From Albula goreensis (taxonomy: Eukaryota > Chordata > Actinopteri > Albuliformes > Albulidae), in the NCBI GenBank assembly GCA_022829145.1, contig CM040743.1, positions 47,819,405 through 47,883,404 on the forward strand: a DNA stretch of 64,000 nucleotides, given 5' to 3'. Position 1 is the stretch's first letter; every line of letters begins with the position of its first letter. This document shows, piece after piece, positions 12,200-22,877 of the stretch. Made by a program: the position numbers and the translations under genes. A model generated the notes under the pieces. It was not told where the DNA came from, searched no databases, and saw only the letters and a program-made list of their open reading frames with translations.

Positions 12200-13550
12200 A
12201 ATAGTCAGGGCCTCGTTATGAGCTAAAAGATGAAAAAGACACTTTTGGGTATTTCAGTACAATTAGTATTACGTTTACACTGCAGTGGCATAGTAGCTCC
12301 AGAATGACAACTTGTGACAAAATATTAACATTTGAAAACAAAAACTATTTTTTTGTCCACCCATAAATCAAGTTTCATGTGAAAAGTTTTATTTTTTCCT
12401 GACTTTTTTATACTTAATCTGAAACGGAATAAGTTCACAAAGTTTGACATTGTCAGAGATGTATAAAACGACCGCACAGCAAATGGACAGGAACGTGAAC
12501 AAATCAATTATTTCTGCTGTCAAATTTATATCGCTAAACAGAAACATTTTTTTCCAGTGATGAATCCGTTCCTAATGTTCTATAAATGTCTGTACACAAA
12601 TAAGCACGAAATCAAAAACAGAGACCAAGCTTGGGCCCTTGGCAGGGCGCTGGAATCGTGCAGTCCCAAAATCGACTGACAGAGAGCTGGAAATGTAAAA
12701 ACCTGTTATGGCAAACACATGTAAACGTTTTCATCGATCTGGAAAGAAATACACTCTTCAGTGAAATATGTGGATATGTTTGTGTGATAAGAGCTTCTCG
12801 CACGATGGAAATCTGGTTGAAATCCAGTGTCTTAAACTAAGGTCAGGATTCTATTTTTCAGTTATTTATTTATTTATAATGCATTTCACCAAAGTAGTTT
12901 TCTCTGACCTCAGTTCTCTGTTTCAGGGATGACCTTGGGAAATGGAGGTGGGTGGAGACTGTGAAGGACTGGGTAGCCACTCAGATGTGGCAGCATTTAG
13001 ACAACCGGTTTTGTGGGACTTGAAGCAGATGTTCGTCCAATGAACAGAACGTTCATGGTGAAATGTATTTATTGGAATAATTTCTGAGGAATAATTTCAA
13101 ATTCAATGTTCTATCCTGTTTGCCAATGAAATTGATTTAATTAAGATGGAGGCGACAAGGAGGAGGAGAAAAATTTTCACCATGGATAAATCAATTAACA
13201 GTTTTTTAAGAATAACAAATATGACATTAATTAAAGAGAATTGTAACAGCCAAATGATTATTAATGATTGTCTCGACATCTATCTCTTTGGTGGCCATTT
13301 TATTCTCAAACTATCTTTTCAGACTATTGACTAACTGGCAGACATTTGTGGAGAACAGAAAAAATTATTTTTAATATGTTCACCAATATTAGCTAACATA
13401 ATCTTCATTATGACTTTGTTAGAGGCTTGTCAGGTTTGCATATAAAACAGTTTATGGATATGGTGCATGGTTTATGATATGGCTATATTAATTTTGACAA
13501 AGACTTAAATTAGTAAGTAAAATCAATAGGGGTAGTATGTGGTTGAGGCA
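12200..13550. other. Intergenic, no gene seen
   Basis: AT-rich unique sequence; open frames up to about 70 codons show no recognisable domain. Confidence 0.35.
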
Positions 13551-13555
13551 AATAC

Positions 13556-14126
13556 CTGCAGACATTGAAGCCCTCCAGAACTGGAGTTAAACTGCAAACA
13601 CTGCCCCTCCAGGGCTGGAGTTAAACCTGCAGACACTGCTGCCCTCCAGGACTGGAGTTAAACCTGCAGACACTGCGGCCCTCCAGGACTGGAGTTAAAC
13701 CTGCAGACACTGCGGCCCTCCAGGACTGGAGTTAAACCTGCAGACACTGCGGCCCTCCAGGACTGGAGTTAAACCTGCAGACACTGTGGCCCTCCAGGAC
13801 TGAAGTTAAACCTGCAGACACTGCGGCCCTCCTGGACTGGAGTTAAACCTGCAGACACTGTGGCCCTCCAGGGCTGGAGTTAAACCTGCAGACACTGTGG
13901 CCCTCCAGGACTGGAGTTAAACCTGCAGACACTGTGGCCCTCCAGGACTGGAGTTAAACCTGCAGACACTGTGGCCCTCCAGGACTAGAGTTAAACCTGC
14001 AGACACTGCAGCCCTCCAGGACTGGAGTTAAACCTGCAGACACTGCGGCCCTCCAGGACTGGAGTTAAACCTGCAGACACTGCGGCCCTCCAGGACTGGA
14101 GTTAAACCTGCAGACACTGCCCCCTA
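13556..14126. repeat. 37-bp minisatellite, about 15 copies
   Basis: The unit includes CCTGCAGACACTGCGGCC, then CTCCAGGACTGGAGTTAAA. The core CTCCAG-GA-CTGGAG is a 6-2-6 inverted repeat. The same unit in the same orientation forms a second array at 25742-26455. Confidence 0.92.
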
Positions 14127-14129
14127 CAG

Positions 14130-17100
14130 AACTGGAGCTGTATATCCTTGGGCTAACTCCTCCAAACTAACAGGATTTGCACAGTTTTACAGCCTGTATT
14201 CATATGGCATCTCAGGGTAGGATCACTGATCTAGGATCAGGTTGCTACTGTCCACATCTAAACCATCGTGAGCCAAAAGTGTACAACTGATCGGAGTATA
14301 CTCAGAGAAACATTATAAATAAGGGCCCAGTTCGTTCTAAAGACCTATATACTTCATACAAAAGAATATCCACAGAGATATTCATGGCAAATGTATTGTT
14401 TAGAAGAGTACTTGAGGGAATGTGGAAAAGTACATGGAGTAATATTTAAATAATTGTGGGATGTGGTTGAAAAAAAACACAGGTCCAGTTTCAGGGATGC
14501 AAATTATGGCAAATTGAGGTTCACAATACAATCGCTCAGTTCCAAATATGTCCCGCGTTGTGATTATTCAATATTTTGCAATGTTCTTTTCAATATGACA
14601 ATAGAAGCTATTGTTGCATTTAGTGTGTGCTTGCGCGCGCCCCATGAATTGACTAGGCGATGAGTGCCTCTGCAGCGGGTGGAGCTGTATTTACTTCAGT
14701 GAAGGTAAACACGCAGCTGCGAGGAAAACAGCCCTCCACACACGCACACTGTTGTCAGTGGATCACTACCAAGCGCAATAAACAATTAGCCTACATGAAA
14801 GCGTAATCACGGAATGTTTCTTACCTGTGAATGGGATTGGGAATGGTAAACTACTTCCAAACTTCGTTTTTCTCTCCGCTCTGGTTAAAAATAAGGTATT
14901 TACAGCGTAAAAGTTGGCCTGAAGACTGAAATCCATGCCAACACTTTTAATTCTTTAAAAAAAAAAAAAATCCTAGAGGGCGCCATAGTTATTAGGCTAC
15001 CTCAATACTAGAGCCATACATTTGTGTATGCGTATATCCGGGATTACGTTCTATATTGTGTTCCAGCGATCATTGGCCAAAGTTTTGCCTGTATTGGTTT
15101 CCTCAAAAAACTTATCGAATGAAAACACTTGGCCGAGAGATAGAGGCTGAGAACTTCGTTATGCAGGTAATTATGTTATTGATGTGTTAATGTTTCTTAA
15201 CCCCCACCCCCTGCCAAAAAGAATTTAACTGGGAAAGTAGTCCATCTTGTCGGATTACGCAGGTCGAGATCTGTGTTCCGGTTGATGTGTCTGTTGGTTA
15301 CGACTCGTTTAATGGTGGATTGCATAGAAGGTTTTTTGTCGTGGTTATTTTGCGTTCAACAACCCGATCAGAAAAACACAACTGTTTCTAATTTTTCACG
15401 TTTTTAACACTCTCTAAGTATCTTTTTTGGATACTCTCCCAGTTGGCCCACTGTCATTCAGTGTACAGATCGCCAAATCGCACACACATTTATATCAAAG
15501 CAGTGGTCTGTAAAGTATGTAAAAAAATTCTTCCTCGTGCAGAAGTCAAGATGTGTGTTTGTGTGTATAGGAGCTGGTCTTCAATCATCCACTGAGTTTA
15601 ATTAAGCTGACAGCAATGTGTGTGGTTAGTTTGTTTATATGTGTATGTGTGTGTTTGTGTGCGTAGGGGCTGGTCAAGTTGAGTCATAGTCACTCGATTT
15701 ACTTCAACTGGGAGGTGTGTGTGTGTGTGTGTGTGTGTGAGTGTGTGTGTGTGTAAACTTGTCTCTAACTGATTGCCAGACAGCCGTAAAGAGAACTTCT
15801 GCTTATATTGTCTGTCAAAGGAGGAAAAACGGCCACCTCTAAGCCCAATGCCTGGTTTATAAACACATGCAAATCTTGGTTGCAAATGGATTATGAAAGT
15901 TGAATGATTAAATACAATAAAAGAGGATGTGCCAATCGATATGTAAGGGAATGCAGCGAGTTTTTCCATATCAGTTCTTTTTTGGGAGGCTGTGAACAAG
16001 TGACTGGGTCAGATTCATGTTTTCAGATAACCTGTGTCTGCTATTTTTGAACGTTTATTTATTTGTTGGCTTGGAGTGACCATTTGCTTGGGCAACCTAT
16101 TTTTTAAAAAATTGAGGCCAAAAATAACCTGATTTGATGGGTCAGGCATAAGTAACACTGGCAAGAATCAGATGTGAATCAGATTGAAACCACATTCACA
16201 TTTGGTCCAAATCAGATTTGAAAAAAAAATTAAATTCCATGTGACTATTTTGCAGTCAAGAACAAGATGAGATGCAAATCAAATTTGGGAGAAAATGTAA
16301 TTTGAATCACTTCAAAATGTCCAAATATGACCTAAATATGAACCAATGTTTTTGTTGCAATCAATTACCCGGGTTCAATTATCGGATCTACAGCAGTGTT
16401 AGTCTTTTGCAGATTACAGATTAGTAAAATGTTTCATCAAAAGATATGAGAACACCGTCCAGCTGTCTTTCACAGGTTTTGTGTTGCTAAAATGTCAAGT
16501 CATATATACATTCTCATGCATCCATCACCTGAATGGTCAGTTTTTCATTTCTAAATGTTGTGTTGTCATATCAGTTGGTTACAGTTTTACAAAAGCAAAT
16601 TGCCATCTCTTTCTTTATTACATTTTTCAAAGAATAGTGAATGTCACATAGCTAACCCCCAGCTACTGCTTATTACAACATTTCATAAAACAAAATTACT
16701 CTTACTGTAGTCCACCAAATAAAAAACAATGTAAAAATATTTTAAAAGGCATTATGAAAATATATTACATGATGGTATTACTGTTAAGCCACAAATGCTT
16801 ATTTAAAAAGAGTACAGGGATATTTAAAAGGCATCTAAACAAAAATGTCAGGCAATGGAAAGTATTTGCATATCGTTGCTGCTCCATGTGTTTTTGCTTG
16901 TGCATCCATAGACTCATAGGTTGCGCTTCTTTCCAGTACACCATAAAGGACGGATATTTTATGTTTTTAACGCTCCCCCCACCCTTTCCCCACCAAAAAT
17001 GAGCGATGCTACCAGCCCCATCCGCCTCAAAGCGCCGCAGGCTCAGGAGGATGTGGCCGCATGCATAACCCCTCCGGTCCCCACGGCAACCAGCCTTCAC

Positions 17101-17390
17101 TATTTTCTGGACTGCAGATGCTATATCAGTGGGCCCTGGTGCAGTCCGGACTCAGGACGGGGCGGGGGGGTCCTCCTGGCTTAGCCAGTTCAGCCCCGAT
17201 GAAGGGCTTTAAGGATCCAGTAATTCTCTCCCCTTCACTCTGTGTGCACTTCTGAAACGCAGTGTTACACATTCACACTGCACATTTACAGTCAGTTTAT
17301 CTCCTGCTTCTTCCTGCTACACTCACACACGCAACCATCCTGCCCCTCTACCCCTGTCACTCTCCTCTTCCTCCTCCATGATTTGTGGGT
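14130..17390. other. Intergenic, no gene seen
   Basis: Mostly AT-rich, with an A-tract at 14957-14970 and GT repeats at 15616-15663 and 15715-15754. No exon was recognised. Confidence 0.35.
15715..15754. repeat. (GT)n microsatellite
   Basis: Forty bases of GT with one GA interruption. Confidence 0.9.
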
Positions 17391-17394
17391 GGTC

Positions 17395-17400
17395 TTTATT
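17395..17400 (-). promoter_or_regulatory. sostdc1: Candidate poly(A) signal of sostdc1
   Basis: AATAAA on the minus strand, about 380 bp past the sostdc1 stop. This is a plausible 3' end, inferred from position only. Confidence 0.45.
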
Positions 17401-17641
17401 TTGTTGGAATTTATGATGAAATGTTTTGCAAACCAGCATACATGCGCGGTCTTTCAGTCATACAGTACTGGTGTGTGTGTGAGTGGGATAAGGGAGGGGA
17501 AGTCTTAAATATTCTCATAAACTAGGTGCCACAGACAGCAGTGAAATATCATACATTAAACAGTTGCTGTTGTCAGAGGGACTCATACAGGTTTTCATTT
17601 TCACATAATTCACTTACACAGGTAGATATTTCATTGAAGCT

Positions 17642-17756
17642 AATCAGGCGAAGTACCTTTGTTCAAGTGCTCAGCGGCACTGCCCCCCACCATCGGAATG
17701 AAACCTGCAAACTCTGAGCTACGAGCCCAATTTGCTAATCACTATACTACGCTGCC
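17642..17756 (-). mobile_element. tRNA-headed SINE in the sostdc1 3' UTR
   Basis: On the minus strand the element begins GCAGCGTAGTATAGTGATTA, continues with GGGCTCGTAGCTCAGAG and has a box-B-like GGTTTCATTCC. It begins about 23 bp after the sostdc1 stop codon and in the same orientation as the gene. Its head resembles the 47-bp satellite units at 35650-35985 and 41571-42378. Confidence 0.7.
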
Positions 17757-17779
17757 AGTTACTGAAATGCTACTAAAAG

Positions 17780-19344
17780 TCAGTTTTCGGGTTGGGTCTG
17801 ACCCCGGCCCTCCTTGGCCGCGCCTTTCCCCCGCTTTGGCCGGGCCTGGACCTTGTCCTTCTCCTGTTGCCGCGGCGACCCGTCGGGCACTGTGGCGGAG
17901 TCGTTGTGCTGGCGGGAGTACCGCTTGCACTTGCAGGCGGTAACCACGGTGATCCTGTAGGTGCGGTCACTGCCGTCCGGGCAGCGTAGCTGGACACGCT
18001 GGCTCCGGGTCCGATCCGTGACACAGCGCCACTCCTGCGCGTCCCGCCGGGCCCAGAACTTGCGGCCGGAGCCCGGGCCGGAGCTGATCCAGTTGGGCAG
18101 CATGTGGGCCGGCAGGCAGTCCCCAGCGCAGACCAGCTCCTTCACTGGGCTCAGGCTGGTGCACTGACCGTCTGAGATGTACTTGGTGGAGCGGAGCTCA
18201 CGGCAGCCCACTGGAGTCTGCTCTGCGTCTGTGTGTGTGTGTGTGTTTATGAGTGTGTGTATTTGTGCATGTGCATGTATATGTGTGTGAGGGAATGAGA
18301 GAAAGAGAGTGATAGAGAGATGAAATGAGTGTACACCATGTCATCTGAAGAACATTATAATTTGAATGTGCTGCGTCATTTATCTATGATCAGGCGCAAA
18401 CACAGGAATTTTAGCTGTATAACAGGTTTCTCCGCTGAGCAAACCGCAAACCAAATCTCATATCCAGTTCTCAGGCAGTGAAAGATTTCAGAAGCCAGCG
18501 GATCCTATTGCATACTTCCTGTGGGGTGGGTGACCCCCGTCCTCTCTCACTGCTGCCACTCCACTTACACCAGAACCGTTTCCAAAACTTTGCGTAATCG
18601 TGAACTTTGGTGCCAAGCCTTACCTCATCTGATTACTGTCTCTGAAATAATGGACAGCAGTGACCCAGGTCAGCTGATATCCAACCAGCTAGATGTGTAA
18701 GTGATTTCAGAAACACTCATCAGAGGTCATTTTACTTAGAGGAAAGTTTGGACTTCATGCAAAACAAAAAAAACAGGAGTCTGATTTGGTGCAGCATGTG
18801 TGGGAACCGACACAGCAGCATAAATACCGCATGAGCCAGATCCGTTTCATCTTTGCTCATTGTCTTAATGCCGAAAAATGCATTGTAAAAAATTTTATTT
18901 CACGTTAATAGGAAGATATTAACATGGATTCTCTAAATGAAATACACTAAATTATGATAACTCACTGGAAAATCAGATAACTGGATTAATTAAACTGGCA
19001 AATAACTAAGCTGTCCAAATTCATTAGATCCAACAACTGCATACAGTTTTAACATTAATAATCAATTTTTATTGATGTGATTGATTTTATTGATTATTAA
19101 TCAATTTATAAGTCTTTAGAACCCATGCGCAAAATGAAAGCTCACCACTCGTGTCTGTATTGCTCAAACGTCTTCCCCCGCTGCGTGCCCGATTCAGCGA
19201 AATGTTACCCAGTGCGTCCTGGAGCGGGCTGTCCACGGGCTGCGCGCTCAGAATCTCCGTGGCGTCATTGGAGAAAGCCTGACAGCCCTCCGTCACAACG
19301 CAGAACAAAAACAAAAGCTTGTACTCGCGTGTAGTCGCGGGCAT
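17780..19344 (-). CDS. sostdc1: sostdc1, sclerostin-domain secreted BMP/Wnt modulator
   Basis: Two exons: 19344-19146 and 18228-17780, joined in phase 1, giving 215 aa (the human protein has 206). Residues 1-23 form a hydrophobic signal peptide ending near EGCQAF. FSNDATEIL and the GGRRLSNT stretch match SOSTDC1 and not SOST. The C-terminal cystine-knot domain spans about 75-170, with cysteines at 75, 89, 100, 104, 135, 149, 165 and 167, including VGCRELRSTKYISDGQC and TACKCKRY. Potential N-glycosylation sites are N47 (NIS) and N175 (NDS). The tail is basic. The family is secreted, binds BMPs and LRP5/6 and modulates BMP and Wnt signalling. The exon 1 donor is GTGAGC. The exon 2 acceptor is preceded by a CA repeat instead of a pyrimidine tract. 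The gene is intact. Confidence 0.95.
18229..18290 (-). repeat. (CA)n tract abutting the sostdc1 exon 2 acceptor
   Basis: On the gene strand, CACACACACACACAG runs straight into exon 2, replacing a normal polypyrimidine tract. The repeat is interrupted by ACTCATAAA and CATGCACA. Confidence 0.85.
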
Positions 19345-19452
19345 GGCTGCTCATAGAATCAGGAGTCAACAAAGGTGTTCAAGTCGCGATGCTCAGACTC
19401 TCTGGTGATCTGATGCGACTGCACGGCTGGAGCAGCACGCGCTGTGAGACCC

Positions 19453-19459
19453 TTATATA
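19453..19459 (-). promoter_or_regulatory. sostdc1: TATA box of sostdc1
   Basis: TATATAA on the minus strand, inside GGGGTATATAAGGG, about 110 bp upstream of the start codon. This predicts transcription starting near 19425 and a 5' UTR of about 80 nt. Confidence 0.6.
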
Positions 19460-19479
19460 CCCCGCGCCGATTTTGAGAA

Positions 19480-21937
19480 CGGTTCACGCGCAATTGATGG
19501 AGAGATTCTGAATGAAAACTGGCTGGCCTGGGACAGTGTGCACGTGGGTACGCCCACCTCTCACTGCTAGGGATTGATGTTTTAGTTACCTGCAGCGCTG
19601 AAAAGGATCAAGCAATATAAACATCTGCGATAGAGCAGTACATACTGAGGAGTGGGGCTAATGTGTGCCACAACATTCACTGCTCCTGTCTGTTATGTTC
19701 ATGTTCAGTTTGTTTTTATAGCACTGCTGTCGCTGCGTATATGACTCGTCATTATAAAGCACGAGCCTGGTCTGCTGCACGAGACAAGTGATGACTAAAA
19801 TTTTTTGTGGTATGTTTACAAATTCATTAATCACCCACAGTACAGTACAGTATGTGATATTAACTCATATATTAACTCTAATGTATTTGTTTAATTTCAC
19901 CAAGGATACCTAAATCACACAATGTTAATTTGATCTGAAATGCAAAAAAGTGTTTGTTTTTTTTAACTTGGTATATGTAAACGTTTAGTGTCAGATCAGC
20001 TGTACAGAGTAAATAAGAGTAATCACTGATTCTGGCCATAATAAAAATCTTATTATGAGTAAATGCGACCCCGCTGGAATCTGCTGCGTCACAATGAGCT
20101 TTGAATATCTTACTGAGCGGGAAAATAAACAAATATTCTTTAGGGTGCGATCATAAACATGCGTAGCCAGCAACCGGGGGACCTCCCGAAAACATTCCCT
20201 AACCACACAGAGGCAGAACTCGTTCGGTTTGCCTGTTGTATTTTTTTCAGTTAGTCCTCTCTATACAGAAGGACAAAAGAGAAAATTCGTCCTTTTTCAT
20301 ACAAGGGCTTTACCCTTTCCATACTTTAGTGGATTAACTTCAGGACGTCTGTGTCGTTATGTCTTCAACTTTAAATGATCCATTTGAAAGTATGTTGAAA
20401 AAAATCTGTTCGTGCTTGCTTCACGTAAAAGTGACCTCACTTGAAACCGTGTAGGTAACCGTATTGTTGAGAGTATCTCTTTCTCTTTTTTGATGGCACG
20501 TTGTGCCATAGCTGTCACAGTTGTCAAAGTCTCTTATTACCCGACCATCAGCGAATCCCTTTCCTCCTCTCCAAAACTTTAGGAAAGGAGCAATGCTTCG
20601 ATGAAAAAACATAACCTGCGGCCGTAAAAGGAGATCACGGATACATGATACTGTGTAACGTTTCGCTAATTTCTTACAATCCCTTCCCAAAAAACGGAAA
20701 TCTGAGCTTGCGCTTTTCATGTCCCCGTGGAACCATAAAGACGGTGACATATTTGGGGAGGATAGGGTGATAATGGGACAGGGGGAGCACAGAGGGTTTT
20801 GAGTTATGGGTGTATTGACACATGGACAGGACAGGAGCGTGTTCGCTGGCAGGGAGAAGACCCCGCGCGGCGGTTCCGGGCCGGGATCCGTGTGAACAAT
20901 GAGAGGGTAAAAAACTTCAAGAACAAAGATGTAAGAGAACCGGTAATGGACTCCATAGAATTCCGCCTTCAACCCCTCGGGATGCGCTGCTGGAGAAAGC
21001 TCTGACAATGGGCTCTCCCCCTCAATATCCCGATTTCTGTGGGAGTCTGCAAGGGGTCTGCAAGTTTTCCGACACAGGGTTTTAGAATGATGGATTCCAT
21101 AAAATGTGTATCAGTTATGTTTGTTTTCTCTTTGCACTTGCAGCCAAAATGTTTTGATTTTTCGTTAGCTTTTTGTTTTTTCAATTCAAATACAAAACAA
21201 TAATAATAATTTTTATTGTTATTATTATTATTACACAGTAATAAGAGTAGTAAACTTTCTCTGTACAGTACAGATCACAGTATGTGATCCACCAATTGTT
21301 TAGAGAAAGTCTGCCATCTAGTGGTATTAGGTCACCATTTTCTCTGAAATATGACGGGTATTATGTTACTGCAATTGTTTGCAGGAAAAATATACTAGCA
21401 TGCACGTTTACAGTGCAGCTGCTGCTATAATAAAATCCTGAAATATTTTCTGTCAAAGCTACTGACAGAGTGTTGACTATATTTGAGTGCCAGAAAAAGC
21501 AAAGCCACATTTTCATGGCAGCGGTAATTTAGCTAAACCTGCTCAAGATTAGTTATGGGGAAAATTAGGTTTCATGACACCATAAATGGGTTGAGCTACC
21601 ATATGCTCCCGGTTCCAGACTGAGCTGAACCAATCATTGAGTTTTTCTGTGGACAGCAGAAGGTTTTGATTGGCTAAAAGAAGACTGTGACTGGCAGTTG
21701 GTTATAGCTCCTGCTCTCATGGGGCCCATGAAACTGCTCTCTCTCTCTCTCTGACGTCACTATTGGAGATGCAGCGATATTAGACTGGCCAAACCCAGGG
21801 CTAACAGCACAGTAGTGTCATGAGTAGGGACCCAGGTTAAGTTTCCCCATGGTGTAAGTCTCAATTTCTGTATGGGTAAATGACTTAGCTAGTTTATTGC
21901 ACACACAGGTTTTATAAAAGCTAATGACATAAGTCTG

Positions 21938-21940
<3 letters not shown>
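19480..21940. other. sostdc1 upstream region, no gene seen
   Basis: AT-rich and mostly unique. A minus-strand frame of 195 codons at 20421-21008 has no recognisable domain and no gene context, so it is not annotated. The human neighbour LRRC72 was not recognised here. Confidence 0.35.

Positions 21941-21941
<1 letters not shown>

Positions 21942-22001
<60 letters not shown>
21942..22001. repeat. (GT)n microsatellite
   Basis: Sixty bases of uninterrupted GT, likely polymorphic. Confidence 0.95.
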
Positions 22002-22003
<2 letters not shown>

Positions 22004-22176
22004 CATTTGTACATAGTGTTCAGGGGAAATTTGCTCTTTAGTCCCAGTCTCAGGCACTGGAACTATCATTCTGAATCATTCTTGCTGGAAAGCCGCTCGT
22101 TTCCTTTGGCATGGTCTTTAGACTTTTCCATCAGGCCAAAATTAAATCAGCAAAATCTCGAAATACATGAATGCTG

Positions 22177-22182
22177 TTTATT
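22177..22182 (-). promoter_or_regulatory. ankmy2: Candidate poly(A) signal of ankmy2
   Basis: AATAAA on the minus strand about 700 bp past the ankmy2 stop. This would place the GT arrays at 22453-22839 in the 3' UTR. Confidence 0.35.
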
Positions 22183-22452
22183 GATGCTGAGACAGAACAA
22201 TGGGGCAAAGAGCCACTTCAGTGCAGTCAACTTGGTTAAAAAAACAAACACAGGCATGGAGCATGGGTTCCACCATCACGTCTTTAAGGATCTCCATTCC
22301 GGGAGAATGACACCTCGCGTGTGCCCTCTGGAGCGCGCTCAGTAGTGTAGGTAACCACCAGCCTATGGGGCGGCCATTTTGTGTCCATGTTGTACAAACA
22401 CATGATAGATAACAGTAATATTGAAAAGGAATGTGAATATACAATTGTCCAA

Positions 22453-22784
22453 CTGTGTGTGTGTGTGTGTGTGTGCATGCGTGCATGTTTGTGAAAGTTT
22501 TTATAGGTGTGTGCATGAGTGCATGCGTACGTGTGTCTGTTTATGCATGTGTTTATAGGTGTGTGTGCATGTGGGCATATATGCATGTGTGTATGTAAGT
22601 GTGTCTGTGTGTGTGCATGTGTTTACAGGTGTGTGTGTATGTAAGTGTGTGTGTGTGTTTGTGCATGTGTTTACAGGTGTGTGTGTATGTAAAGTGTGTG
22701 TGTGTTTGTGCATGTGTTTACAGGTGTGTGTGTATGTATGTGTGTGTGTTTGTGCATGTGTTTACAGGTGTGTGTGTATGTAAG

Positions 22785-22839
<55 letters not shown>
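22453..22839. repeat. GT-rich array with about 47-bp higher-order unit
   Basis: GT-rich DNA in which GTGCATGTGTTTACAGGTGT recurs about every 47 bp from 22610, ending in a pure GT run. The end lies about 40 bp from the ankmy2 stop codon. Confidence 0.85.
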
Positions 22840-22840
<1 letters not shown>

Positions 22841-22877
22841 TATATAAGTCTTTAGGTGTATATAAGTGTGGGAGCTG

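Noticed and set aside
17780-19344. Sclerostin (sost) instead of sostdc1
   Set aside because: The FSNDATEIL N-terminus, the VGCRELRSTKYISDGQC opening and the ankmy2-bzw2-tspan13 neighbours fit SOSTDC1.
20421-21008. 195-codon minus-strand frame upstream of sostdc1
   Set aside because: No recognisable domain, no splice or homologue support; length alone is not enough in a vertebrate genome.
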